Below are positions 1 through 12,177 of a stretch of 64,000 nucleotides of DNA, piece by piece; position 1 is the first letter of the stretch, and every line of letters starts with the position of its first letter. The translations under genes and the position numbers were made by a program. Origin of the DNA: Rotaria socialis (lineage: Eukaryota; Rotifera; Eurotatoria; Philodinida; Philodinidae). A model generated the notes under the pieces. It did no database searches. It saw nothing but the letters and a program-made list of their open reading frames with translations, and was not told the origin of the DNA. The stretch spans positions 1 to 64,000 of the forward strand of contig CAJNYU010002272.1 in NCBI GenBank assembly GCA_905331475.1. Reading direction: 5' to 3'.

Positions 1-2646
1 AAATGAACTTCTATCACCCCGATTTCAAAGTTTAAAAGCTAATGTGGAATTACACTTTTCAAACAAATCACATACTGTATACATGATGTGCACAAGAACA
101 AAATGAAAGACAACAAACATTAAAGATTTTCTTGAAAAGAATGAAAAAGCTAGATTGACTGTTTATAGAGTTGTTTTGTTTTTTATTCGAAGCAATTTAG
201 GTGGTGTTAGATTTGTTGATATGCTAAATCTACAAGAGTTATATGAAGCACCTGCTGGTACATATAGATAAATTCAATTTTTTTTCTGTAATCTTTACAT
301 GAAGTATATAAGTTGCTTCTGTTATATTTAGACAGTCGGTAGGTTTTTGAGAAGCTTAGAACATCAATGGCAAGAATTATGAAAGAACAAGTCATAGACT
401 ATTGACAGTTTTTTTAAGGATGTACCTACATCTGAAACGAGAATTCCTTGCTTTATTATTCAATTTTATAGTGGGAGAAATTTTGTATTTTTTCGGCAGA
501 TTCTGCACCCCTGGTTCCGAGCATTGTAAAACTCATGAGACTGATTTATGATACCATCATATATTAATAGTAGATTATCTTTAAAACTACCGAAATGATT
601 ACAATCGATGCCTTGATGTTATGCTTAGCAGTATCGCTGATAAAAAAGGTTTCATCTTGTATTTACAAATAAACAAAGCTTATAAAATAGAAAGCTTTTC
701 AGTGCAACCTCGTTGGGGCTAAAATGTGGAACTCACATATTCATGATCACTTAGATAATGACCGAATAGAGGATTTTATTTTTTTCGATGTAGTGAGTGT
801 CATATTTTGCTGAGAAGTAAGATGAAAACAACTTTGTTTTTAAATGAATTCTTTATCCATACGCATATTTAATTATAATTAGTATTTTATCTTATGATTA
901 TTGATTTCTATCTTTATTCCTGTATACAAACATAGTAGATCATTTTCGAAAACAATGTTTAATGTCTCTAATCATAGCATGCACTGGTTATTACAGTAGA
1001 TTCTCTAATGGTAGAATACACTCGTAACTATGGTCTATAATAGTAAAAAGACAAATTTTGAAGCATAATTTTAAATTGAACCCTAATTATAATGATATAT
1101 AATTAGTGAACCTAGATCTTAATTTTTGGCGTTTTATATCTGTAATACGGAGCGGGGTGGGGGAGCCGCAAAAACCTCCCCTTTAAACATTCACTCACTA
1201 TTTTCTTCGAAAACATATGCGAGTTCCACAAAAAATGACAATGGAAAAGTCATAATTTTTTAAAGATCGAGCGATGTATTTGACAGTTGCCTCAACATCT
1301 GTTTTTGATCTCTATAGTCAATAAGTTCATCTAACCTAAGAAAAATCCTGGATTTTTTTCTATACGATCTTACTAAGGCTTTTTCAGAAATTATTTTAGA
1401 ATTCCTTGAAAGAAACATGTGAATTTTCGCCATTAATAAAGTATTCATAGCAACAAAAGAAGATATTACAAAATGAATTATGTTTGATTCGGGATTTTGT
1501 ACAGATTTGTTCATAATTATTTTACTGTATTTGTCATTTCTTTTATGATAAGAACTTATTGATTAAGTCGCGCTTACTCTTAAATTTGCATGTATGAATT
1601 ATATAACGATGAGTACGTTTACAGTTTCGAATCCCTAAACATTTTTTCAATCCAACTTCCCTTCCTCACTCGTATTTTCGTTCTTATTCTATTACTAATC
1701 CGATAGATAGTGTCCTAAGCTATGAAAATAGTCTCTTCTATTGTTTGAAATAACCTAGATGATTTAAATAAATGAAATATTCAGTCGATAAAACATGTCA
1801 CGATCTATTTTGTTCCATATATGGTCTTACTTACTCTAATCCATCGGTGAATCGTGAGGATTTTTTCCAACAGCTGAAGTTTATTTCTTTCCTTAATTTT
1901 TCTCTTCATAATTAGAATTTTTGTCGTTGATCAAAGCTTGTCAAATCGATAAAGACCGTTAAATTCTATTTTGATCTAACCTTATGGCTGATCTACACTA
2001 CGAAAGTTAATGAACCAATTCGATTGACTAATTAAAGCGACGGGATTTTCCATTGACGACTCCTCCATTATTGAACTAAAAATAATGAAAACCTCATGTC
2101 GAAATCCACGATTCTGAATGGTGCAGTAACTTTCTAGTAAAGACACGTTTGCTTTTAATGGGAAGTTAATACTGTATTAATTCTATAGTGTAGACAAAAT
2201 CTAATTCTAATCTTTTCGCTCATCTCGCGTCAAAGAGATGCTTCATTTTGTTTTTGCAGAGAAAAGTCTAATATACTGACACGAATCATGAAAAGCAAAA
2301 TGTGCAAACTTCGCAAAAACTCGGCAAGATTAATTGGATAGATAACTCAAATAAAATCAATTGTATTTAAATATGGATATCTCTTCATGCTATCGATTCG
2401 ATATGCTAGTTGCTAACTTGTAAAAAGTATTTGTTTAATGATATATCGTAAAATAGAATTTATCAAACGATTAGAAATTATAATTTGGCCATGTCTAGTT
2501 AAGATTCAAGAGAATTATCTTCATTATAATAAATATTGTTCAATAAAGACTTCAGCTATTTTAAATCTAGTTTTTATTTTGACTTAAAAAAACGAAATAA
2601 GCAATTTTCTTTTATTTTTATCATAGTAAAAAACATATTTTTCATT
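1..2646. other. Intergenic, no gene recognised
   Basis: AT-rich DNA up to the 3' end of the PPR gene. Only short open frames occur, for example 62 and 84 codons on the minus strand. None has a recognisable domain or a convincing splice pattern, and no RNA gene was recognised. A short GC-rich patch lies near 1149-1170. Confidence 0.5.
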
Positions 2647-5386
2647 TCAGAAATAATCGTTGCATGAGCATTGCCCATTTGGTAAGAAGTGATGAATACG
2701 ATTTGCATCACGAACGATTATTTCACATTGACGAATAGCAGCAATTAATTTTGTTGCTCGATCTATTTAAATAAAATAAGAAAAAATAAGTATGAAGATG
2801 TAACACATACGACAGTCACCAACAAACACGAAGATTTTTTGTTATTTGAATTTTGGATGTATTAGGATTTGCAACAAAATTCCAGGCAATAGCAAGTCTT
2901 TCACTATGCCCACAAAGTACTGATGCAACAGTTTCATCCTGATTTAAAGGTCTCGTAATCCAACTTGAGTCATGTTGATGACCATGTTCAAAAAGTTCTT
3001 TGGATATTTTTTCTCCTTCTTCATAGATTTCATTTGAACGAGGATGAGATTGATCATGAGCACGAAATTCCTACAACAATTATTTTATTGTATCTATTTA
3101 AAAAAAATTTAATATTTATTTATATATATATATATTACAAATATTTGTCCATTAACTGAAGTCCATGAAAGACCAATTTTTTTCCTGGCGCCAGATTTGT
3201 GCAAATGAATTCTAATATCTGATGCTTTATCAATATCACCCGATGATGCATAAACATTAGCAAGAAGAATTGCAGCTGATATTAACGGATCTTTCATATC
3301 AGGAAAAAGTTTTTTCATACGGTCGTAAACTTTTTGTGATAAACAACTATTGGTTACATTTCGAGCACCTGACAACAATGACACTAAAATATAAATAATC
3401 AAATAAGATATAGAGAAAAAAAACAATTTTGAAACGAATACTAACTATACATAGTTAATACAGGTGAATGATTTTGTTCATATTGATCAATTAATTTTTG
3501 TGCTTCTTCAAAAAGTGATGCACGACTTAAACAGTCAATCTTTTTAAAAAATATTCTTTTAATATTTAATTAAGAAGAAGAAAAAAAGATCTATTAAAGT
3601 TACCATTGTAGTATAAATTCTTTCTGTTTTTTGTTGAATATTATTGAAAACCGAACGAGCTTCATCAACAAGTCCTGAATGTGAGCATGCATTTAAAACA
3701 CAAATATTTGTTATTTCATTAATTAATTGTGATGGTACACGATGATACATTTCAATAGCTTGAATACCCATTCCATTTAAACCATAAGAATTAGCTAATT
3801 TATGAAAACAGAAAAAAACGTTTTTGTTCTGCAAGATAAATAAAATAAAACGAACTCATGGCTGCATATGAGATTTCATCTGGAGAAAGAATTGTATCAA
3901 AAATTTCTTTGGCTGTATCAACATATCCTGTTTTTCCCTAAAAGAAATTAATAAAATCAAAAATAAAATAAATATTAATTAAAACTTACCCACATATCAA
4001 CTAAAGAATTTTGAATTTGTCTGTCAAGAAGAAAAGATTTTGGAATCTTTTCAATAATTGATTCACACATTGAATTATCACCTATTTGTGATAATGGTTT
4101 TATAACGCAAAGATAAATAATCAAATCTGCTTCAATATGATCAAGTTTCATCTGGTTAAACAAGCTTAATGTTTTCAATGGATTTTTTTCATAATTAAAA
4201 CCATTCATTAGATTCCCATAACTTATAACAGATTTATTCATTTTAGAATATAAAATTTCTGCATTTGAACAATCTTGGCATTTAATTAATGCATCAAATA
4301 ATGAAGTTAAAGTACGAAAATTTAAATGAAAAGATTTTGGAATTTCTTTTGAAACTTTTTAGTTAAATTCAATGCTTCTTCTGTTCCTAATTGAGCACAA
4401 GCATTAAATAAAAGGTTTATAATAATTTCATCAGGGGATTTTATTTGATTAAAAAGATCAATTGCTTTATGCGATGAATTATTTTCAATATAACCTAAAA
4501 ATAAATAAAAACAAAAGATTTAATTAAAAAACAAAACCGAAATTAAATTAAATTAAATGAACCTTTCATCATTGCTCCATACATTGGTAAAGGTTTGTTT
4601 TTTGTTTTATCAAATAGCAATTGAGCATTTTCAACATCTTTACATTTCATAAATGCATCTAATAAAGAAGTAATCAAATAAGAATTTAAATAATAAGATT
4701 TTGGAATTGTCGTTGAAACTTTTTTTATTAAATTTAACGCTTCTTCTGTTCTTAAATTAGCGCAAGCATTAAATAATAGATTAATAATAATTTCATTTGG
4801 ATTTTTAATCTCTTTAAAAAGATCAATTGCTCGAAATGCCATTTTATTTTTAATATAACCTTTAAAAAAAAACTTAATTCTATTTGATAAACTTTTATAA
4901 GTAGAAGAATTAAAACCTTTCATCATTGCTCCATAAATTCCAAATGTTTTCTTTGTTGTTTTGTCGAATAATGATTGAGCACTTGCCACATCACCGCACT
5001 CCACTGTATTGAGAATAAAAATAAGAACATGTAACAAGAAGAGCAAAAATATTTTATTGAAATTTACTAAAGAGATGTATTGATGATGCTGATATATATG
5101 AGTCATCTTTCATACGCGATGAAATGAGACTATAAATCATTAACCCACGTTGAAGATCTCCTAAATGAGCACATGCTTTTAAAATTTGTGTTATAGTCAA
5201 ACTTGAAAACATATCAATATTAGTATTTTTGTGTTGATCAAATAATTTCAATGTCTTTTCATATTGTTTATTATCGTTCATTTGTTTCATTTGAATTCCC
5301 AAATCAAACTTTGATTTAATAATTATTGAACGATTTACAAAAACTATCATAGATGTTAAACGATAATTTAAAATTTTAGTTATCAT
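2647..5386 (-). pseudogene. PPR-E-DYW (plant-type pentatricopeptide repeat) protein gene, frameshifted
   Basis: Ten exons can be joined on the minus strand, with introns 5004-5067, 4860-4916, 4495-4562, 3938-3989, 3795-3855, 3540-3603, 3384-3445, 3071-3138 and 2763-2810, all GT..AG. The product has a row of PPR helices (for example DVENAQLLFDK, YGAMMKG), an E motif (SGDIDKASDIR ... GLSWTSVNG) and a C-terminal DYW deaminase domain with the zinc/catalytic HSE box, [19 protein letters not shown] and a terminal CSCNDYF. In plants this architecture does organelle C-to-U RNA editing. In animals it is known essentially from bdelloid rotifers, by presumed horizontal transfer. The N-terminus (MITKILNYRLTSM) could be a mitochondrial presequence. 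Two frameshifts are visible: a missing A in an A5 run (4356-4360), and an extra base near 2820-2822 inside the CxxC zinc motif. The last residue is F, where plants have W. The family call is secure. Pseudogene versus sequence error is not settled. Confidence 0.85.
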
Positions 5387-5798
5387 AGATAGAGCTAATT
5401 ATATTTATCAACTAATTATATTTAGTATGGTCTTGTCTACACTAGAAAGATAGTGTGGATTAATTTCACATTAAATCGAGATATGTCTACCAGCGTTTCT
5501 AATAGAAATCTGAAACAAAGAGTCCAATAGCGGGTTTTTTTTTACAAACAAAGTGCAAGATGATACTCTGTTTTTTTCAAACAAAGTATCACAAAGTGTC
5601 CAAGATTTATTTTGCTTCAATTAAATTAAAAAGAGAGAAAAAAGTTTATATTCATTTACTAATATTAAGTCCAAATAAAAAATATACAAAAAAACAGTAT
5701 CTGATCACATTAGATAAACGAATCCTTTATCTGCTATTTCATAGATGAATTTAAAAAAATAAAACAAAATTCGCGCAAAAATATTGTAATATTTACCA

Positions 5799-6429
5799 GA
5801 GAGCGAAAACGAACCGAACCCGAACCGAACTCGAAAAAGATATTGAAAAAATGAATAAATCCAAGTCAATGTAGAAAAAATCTAATTAGGTGCACTATCA
5901 TCTATTTCTTAAAAATATATGCTGCTGACAATGGTTAAAAGACCTTTGATCAGTTCTTTTAGGTAATTAATTCAACCTGTGTACAATATTTTGTTCCTTA
6001 TTCATATTACGTACACATTCTGTTCGTGACGGTCGGTCACTTGTAAGGGTCATACATTCTTAATTTATCTCTCTTTTTTTCTCCCATTGTCTTACGCTGC
6101 AAAGAATGGACGGATGCTCGTCTAATTGACGATAGTATATGAATGCCAAGCAGATGCTCTATCATCATTTCTCTTTCACTTCTATCTTGACATTAGTGTA
6201 AAAGTTATATTTTTGTTCCAATACACTACTCATTTCAACTTGTCATGTGAATAAAAAATTAAAGAATAAATTTGATAATTATCGAATATATATTGCAATG
6301 TTAATACAATCAAACCGAACCGAACCCGAACTGATTTTTTAAAAATACACTCGACCCGAACCGACTTTAAAAAAAAAAAGACGAACCGAACCAAACTCAA
6401 ATCAGAAAAAGTCGGTTCGATTCGCTCTG
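5799..6429. mobile_element. Non-autonomous DNA element with TIRs, 10-bp TSD and subterminal CGAACC repeats
   Basis: The flanks carry identical 10-mers, atatttacca at 5789-5798 and 6430-6439, a plausible target-site duplication. Just inside them the left end reads GAGAGCGAAAACGAACC and the reverse complement of the right end CAGAGCGAATCGAACC, a short imperfect terminal inverted repeat. Behind each end lie subterminal clusters of CGAACCGAACCCGAAC-like words (5808-5835 and about 6312-6405). The interior has no coding potential that I can see. The superfamily is unknown. The TSD length is longer than the usual 8 bp of hAT elements. Confidence 0.75.
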
Positions 6430-6670
6430 ATATTTACCACAGAAAAAGAAATAATGTTTTATTTAATGAGTCACTATGCATTTCTTTATGATCCCTGCAA
6501 TACCACAATAGATTTGCTGATATCCTAAGCTTAATTCGACAGCCATTACATAACCATCTAGAACAGTTTTCGACCGAATTCACTCAGTCGAATTCGTCGT
6601 TTTGATGACAGCAGTGTAGTGTATAGCTTCATTTTGTGTTGGATCATTTTATAAAATTTCATTTTTACAG

Positions 6671-7038
6671 TTATTTGCGCCTACAATAGAAAAAGAACAA
6701 CGCCTTTGGACAATTTCGATACAAAGAAAAAAAATCACACTTGATTGCTTTCGATTTAGGATTCTTTGGTTTCTTACTAATGCATTGAGATGATATTGAC
6801 AACAGCTTTTTTTTTAGAATGAATTGATCAAGTCGTTTTATACAAAGCTTCGGATTGTTTTTTTCCAAGACGAAAGATGTTTATGACGACATGTAGAATT
6901 GAATTTTTCTATTAGCTTCGGTTTGTTACAATTAGAAGGTTGATGTTCAGTGGATGTTTCACACGACACTAAAACATTGGTTGGCGATTTTCGACTTCTA
7001 TTCCAAAATTCAATCAATTCGATTTGTTTTTTGTTCAT
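6671..7038 (-). pseudogene. Small hypothetical ORF split by a 1-bp homopolymer shift
   Basis: Two overlapping minus-strand frames look like halves of one protein. The upstream half (from 7038) begins MNKKQIELIEFWNRSRKSP and ends after HLSSWKK. The other frame continues as NNPKLCIKRLDQFILKKK and runs to 6671. The switch falls on a run of seven A (plus-strand T run 6858-6864), where eight would keep the frame. Joined, this would be a basic Lys/Ser-rich protein of about 120 residues. I recognise no domain. It could equally be a chance pair of ORFs in AT-rich DNA. Confidence 0.3.
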
Positions 7039-7641
7039 TTAATCTAAAAAGAAAAGAGACACGTTGTAGAAGATATTAAAAACGACGATCCATCTCTTGG
7101 CGAATTATATTTTTTTAAGCCAACGATTATAAAAAATATAATGAACATAGATTGCCATTCTAAAAACATCCGTAGCAAATATCACAAGAATAACCATAAC
7201 AACAACAATTGACATTGGACAGATAGATAGAAACGGTTAAACGAATAATACAATTAATCTGAACATGTCAGAGCACAAATTGTATTTCTAATCGTGAAAG
7301 AATAAAAGAGGGTGTCTATGTTATACCTATTAGAAATGATATACCAAATAATAAAGTGTATTCGATTTGTAAAACCAATAATAATCATTATTTCTAATTA
7401 TGTTTCAAGTATCAAAGGAAATAATGTTCTTTAAAACAATTTTTATTATCGGTTGAGTTTTAAAAAACTGATTTCTTTGATTACGCATAATAATAAAACA
7501 GTCTGTGGATATTTCAAAGCTAAAAGTCTGATTGAGATATATAGGTGGGTCAACATTGACTAATTAGAGTAGTTAGTCATGAGATATCAAAAAGAATTAA
7601 AATAGATTCATTGTAAGTTTTATTTTTGAAAAGTTTGCAAT
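7039..7641. other. Intergenic, no gene recognised
   Basis: AT-rich spacer between the small ORF and the 3' end of the hydrolase gene. I see no repeat, RNA gene or conserved ORF. Confidence 0.4.
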
Positions 7642-10573
7642 TTAATTATTAATTCTAGGAAATGATAGATTCCAATTTTTGTCAAAAAATATTTGATCTT
7701 TATTATTAATATTTAATTGATGTTCGACTTCATATGTTGATGGTGAGTTTTTAGTAAACATAATTGATTTTGTTTTTATATCAACTTTAATTGTTGATTG
7801 ATCTTGAAAATAATATTTTAAATATCGATTTATTTCAATTCTTACCGATTGAGGATCATTTTTCTTTATTGTATAAATACTTTCTGTTGTTTCATCCCAT
7901 ATTAAACCATCAGGATATTCACTAGAATCACAATCTTCATTTATCTTTTAAATAGGAAAACAAAAAAAGAAGAAATTTCTTCAGAAATCTAATATAAATT
8001 AAATTACTTTCAGTGTAATTATTTCGCTGATCTCATCAAATATTCTAAAACGATTAATTGAGCTATCTCGTAAATCGTTTTTTGGAATTCCTTGACAAAT
8101 TTCAGGAAGATCAAAGTCATTTCTTGTTGAACTTAATTAATTAGAAAAAAAGGATTAGAATTTATTTTGAATATGAATAAAACTTTTTCTTACTATTTTT
8201 CATTTAAACAAAGTAAAGTTAAAGTACATGATGATAATTCATTAAAATAAATTCTAAAATAAAAATTAAATTTCATTAATTATTTTCTCTCAAGTAAACT
8301 GGACAGCAAACGTTAATGTTGACAATTGAGGTGCAGGCCATACGATTGGTCAATATGATGTTGATAAAGCTAAACGAAGACGAGAACCTGCCGGTATACA
8401 AACACAAATACCAGACAAGATTATTTCAACACTTCAATTTAAAAAAAGGAAAGAAACATTTTTATTGTTTGTTGAAAATATGATTTGATGAAAAAGCAGA
8501 CTTGAAAATTTCATCAATATTTAATAGTTGAGGATGTTCATGCGATTTATAATGTGTTAAATTCAGGATTCCACGTGAAATAAGAATTGAAGGTGAACGT
8601 TTTTTCATCAATCATAGAAAAACGAACACAAATCAAACCATAATTTGTATTTGAACTTAAATTAAGTTTAACAGTTGGAAATCCAAATAATTCTAAAAGA
8701 AAAATAAAATGAATTCATATTTTTGAAATTTTTCTTATAAAATATTCGTAACCATAATTTTCGTCTAAAGGAAGAGAATCAAAGCATAAAGATCTTCCAT
8801 CATCTTCTCGTTGATCTGTTGAATGATCTGGACTTTGAATATTTCCCCATCCAAGTGAATTTCCACTTGCTAAACCTGTTTCTTGGGGAGATAAAAATGA
8901 AATTTTTCTCGGAAGTGAATCATTTGAAATGATTTCAGTTGTTAACGATTGAAAAGATAAATAATATTTTATTGTTTTTTGATTGATTTCTTGATTCTTA
9001 TCGATCAATAAATGATTTCGTTGAAAATGTTCATTTGGATAAAATGGAAGCGAATTGAAATGAATCCAATTTCCTTTTCTTTCTTTTAAAATAGAATGAA
9101 GTTCATCAATATTTGGCTTTAATTTAAATATTGAAAATGATTCCCTATTTTTATAATCATCATTTATCTTTTTAATATGATAATCAAGCCATTGAAGTAT
9201 TCCTTGTAAAAATCCAATTTTCGGTTCTGGAGAAGCATCATCGCTAGAAATAAAATAAAAATCAATTCACTTAAATATTATAAATAAATAAACTAACGGC
9301 CATTGATGACCCCATGGACCTAAGATTGATCCTTTTTCACATTTTAATTTACTCATTAAACGAAATATCGATGAATTATAAAGATCAGCAAATCCACCAA
9401 TTAATAAAACAGGACATCAAATTTTCGAATAATCTTCACAAACACTTCCATGGCGCCAATATTCATTTCTAAAGAAAATTTTTGTCAAATTAAAATATTT
9501 TATTTTCGTTCGCTTTTTTTTAAACAAACCGATTTTGATGTTTTATCCAATAAAAATCTAAAGGCATCAAGTTATGTAATCGTTCTTTCCAAACATTAAT
9601 TAAATCGAAATCTTTATCGATTCCTCCTTGATACAATGGATGTGGAGGAACAGATAACAAAATTAACATTTGAGTTGGCCATGATAAAGCTAAATAGATA
9701 TCAATACAGAATTTTAATTTTCAATAATGAAAAACCTTCTTGTGCTGCTAAACATCCTCCATAATAATGAATATCATTATTATAACGATCATCGGTTGAA
9801 TAAGCTGAAATAATTCCAGATAAATTCTAATTAAAATTCATACGAATTTTCTTTTATATATCGAAAAATTGAAATGGCTAACTTTAGGTTGAATATAACC
9901 TATTTGTAAACCATTAAAACCAGTCCAAGATTTTCCATAATAATGTTTTTTTCATTTTTATAAATTTAATAAATAAAATAAAACTAAATATTTGAATTAC
10001 TTTTCCATTTGACCATGTTTGATTTTGTATCCATTCGAGAATTTTTAATCCATCGGATAATTCTTGTTCAGAATATTCATCATCAAATATTCCTTTCGTT
10101 TTTTCAAATGAAAAATAATTTTTACAAAGAAAACAATCGTATAAAATAGCAACCTTGTAAATTTCCAGTTCCTCGAATATCAACTCGAAGTGAAACATAG
10201 CTAAATCCCGAAAAATATTTCAATCGAATTTCATCTCTTGCTGATCTATGAACAAATAAAATAACATTATTAAAATTACATAACAAAAACAAACTAACGT
10301 CCAATCTGCTTTTCAATATGGTATATATTCTAGAATTGTTGCAAATTTTTCTTCATTTATTAATTGAACATTCTTATCTATGAAAACCTTGAATGTTAAA
10401 AAATAAGATTAAAAAACAATTTTCTTTTTTTTTTAACTTTGATGCATCCATATCGTTGCTGTTGATTTAATATTTTTATCAACCGGAATTGAGATCTCTG
10501 TTAATTTCTTTACGTCATATGGAAATTCATTACGAATTTTTTTATGAATATTTTCATTAGATGAAGATGTCAT
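7642..10573 (-). pseudogene. CocE/NonD-family (X-Pro dipeptidyl-peptidase S15-like) hydrolase gene with several lesions
   Basis: A multi-exon minus-strand gene starting at ATG 10573 and ending at TAA 7642. The alpha/beta-hydrolase half shows LRVDIRGTGN, the nucleophile elbow GKSWTGFNGLQIG, GGFADLYNSS (candidate Asp) and LGPWGHQWP (candidate His). The C-terminal jelly-roll half shows GFPTVKLNLSSN, SRGILNLTHYKSHEHP and PAGSRLRLALSTSY. This is the layout of CocE/glutaryl-7-ACA acylase-type esterases and S15 peptidases, about 600 residues. Lesions: in-frame TGA at 10313-10315 (YIPY-stop-KADW), 9417-9419 (KI-stop-CPVLL) and 8350-8352 (TSY-stop-P); an extra A in the A6 run at 8600-8605; and no AG acceptor before the GKSW exon (about 9937-9990). 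The family is mainly bacterial and fungal, so horizontal origin is likely but inferred. The substrate cannot be told from sequence. Confidence 0.85.
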
Positions 10574-11920
10574 TTTATGAGAAGAATTTCAAAATAGATA
10601 AAACTTACGATAAGATTCGAGCCCTTTTCTTTGGTTCTAAAATGTGATTTCGTCAACAAATTATCATAATAAATAAAAGATGTCTCTCTTTTCTTGTTAT
10701 AATTTCATTTTTCAAACAACTGCTTCGTACAAGATCAAATCGACGTAATAAAGGAATTGATATGTTTCAATTATTTTTAACTGAAATGCAATTTATCGAC
10801 AGATAATCATTTATAATAAATCTGATTTCATACAGAAATTAATTAACTATGAATTATACATTATATTTGATTGGTTAGATAAACTACTGAACCCGAAAGA
10901 AAATATTTCACAATAGGTTCTTTACGAGAGATGCTTGTAGAAATTTAAGAATCCAATATACAATAGTATATTCCTATTACAATACGCAAGAAAACATGCT
11001 TAGTTATTTATCAATTTAAATAAAATAAATATCAATATTCCGTTCATTTCGGTTTTTACAAATTTATTTTTGTGTTCGTTTCAGAGAATAAATCCACAAG
11101 ATATATCAACAAATAAAAAAAAATAAAGAAGAATTCAATAATATTATGATAGAATGACAATATGCAGAAAAATATTCGGATTTCCTTTTCAAATTTTAAT
11201 GAAACCAGATTCAATATTTTAAATGTTAGAACTTAATGTGGAGTTCATATAACATATAATGACAATAAATATCAAACATATGTAATCTAAGATATAAATG
11301 ATTTGAATTATTCGTTTAAGAAAATCTTCAATCTCTAATGGGAAATAGTTTAAAGAATAGAAGTAAAAAATGATCGAAATAATCAAGATATTGATAATTT
11401 TATATACCATAATGAAAATTAAATACCTTTTATTCGATCAATTCAATTCTATTTCGATGAATAGATTATTCATTTTAGAATCAGCTTGATGTTTCAAGTG
11501 TGATAACAAACGAGCAATTATTTATTTTCTATTCAAATAAATAAAAAGAATATTTCAATGTTTTATATTTTTATTTATAATTAGATATTATTTATTACAT
11601 TATTTATTTGTGCAAAAATTTAATTGTAACTTGAGATTATTAGATCTGATACAAAACAAAAAGAAAACATAACACTTTAGTCATGTTTGTTTAGATGATA
11701 ATTATGCCAAACATGAATTCTTATTGTATTTTATTAAAAAAGTAATTCTTATAAACTAAAAATGTCTTTTTAAAAAAATATAAAAATTAAACAGAAATAT
11801 ATTGATAGAACTTTTTTACTATCGAAATAGTAAATAAAATCGATTGAAATATCATCATACCAAGAATTTGTTTGTTTTATGACTTTGAATAAAGTGGAAA
11901 TAGCAAGTAACTTAAAAAAT
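10574..11920. other. Intergenic, no gene recognised
   Basis: Very AT-rich spacer between the hydrolase start and the SRPBCC-like fragment. Only short frames such as 11219-11410 occur. They are hydrophobic (Ile/Tyr/Phe-rich), as expected by chance here. Confidence 0.45.
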
Positions 11921-12177
11921 TCATTGGCAATCGGCTTCAGTTTCTTCTGAAATTTTTTTAATTTCGTTANTCATGAACAATTAACTCTTTTTAATTCTTG
12001 CCATTTATCATCTTCAAATTGAAGAATTCTTAAAAGATGATTTTTTTCATTTTCTAATATTTCAACATGACGAATTCCTTGAACATATTTTTCTGGATGT
12101 TCAATTTTATCCAGAAGTTTTTGCCAAACAACATCAAAGCGAGCGTTAACAAATACTTTACATTTATATTCAGGCAT
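11921..12177 (-). CDS. SRPBCC-fold (START-like/AtaL-like) small protein, interrupted by an N
   Basis: The N-terminal part starts at ATG 12177 with MPEYKCKVFVNARFDVVWQK, then LLDKIEHPEKYVQGIRHVEI. This resembles the first strand, helix and second strand of SRPBCC ligand-binding proteins related to DUF1857/AtaL. After residue 68 the frame stops, right beside the N at 11970. Beyond the N another frame reads NEIKKISEETEADCQ and stops at 11921, which looks like a natural C-terminal tail. The fold normally needs about 140-160 residues, so the middle is missing. The N may mark a collapsed gap, or the gene is internally deleted. An alternative is a 43-bp GT..AG intron spanning the N. Ligand and role are unknown. 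Confidence 0.5.

Noticed and set aside
3795-3855. A 27-bp intron ending at the first cttgcag in the PPR gene
   Set aside because: Using attag further on gives a 61-bp intron and the expected AAMTNSYGLNGMG helix. The shorter choice inserts a non-PPR sequence.
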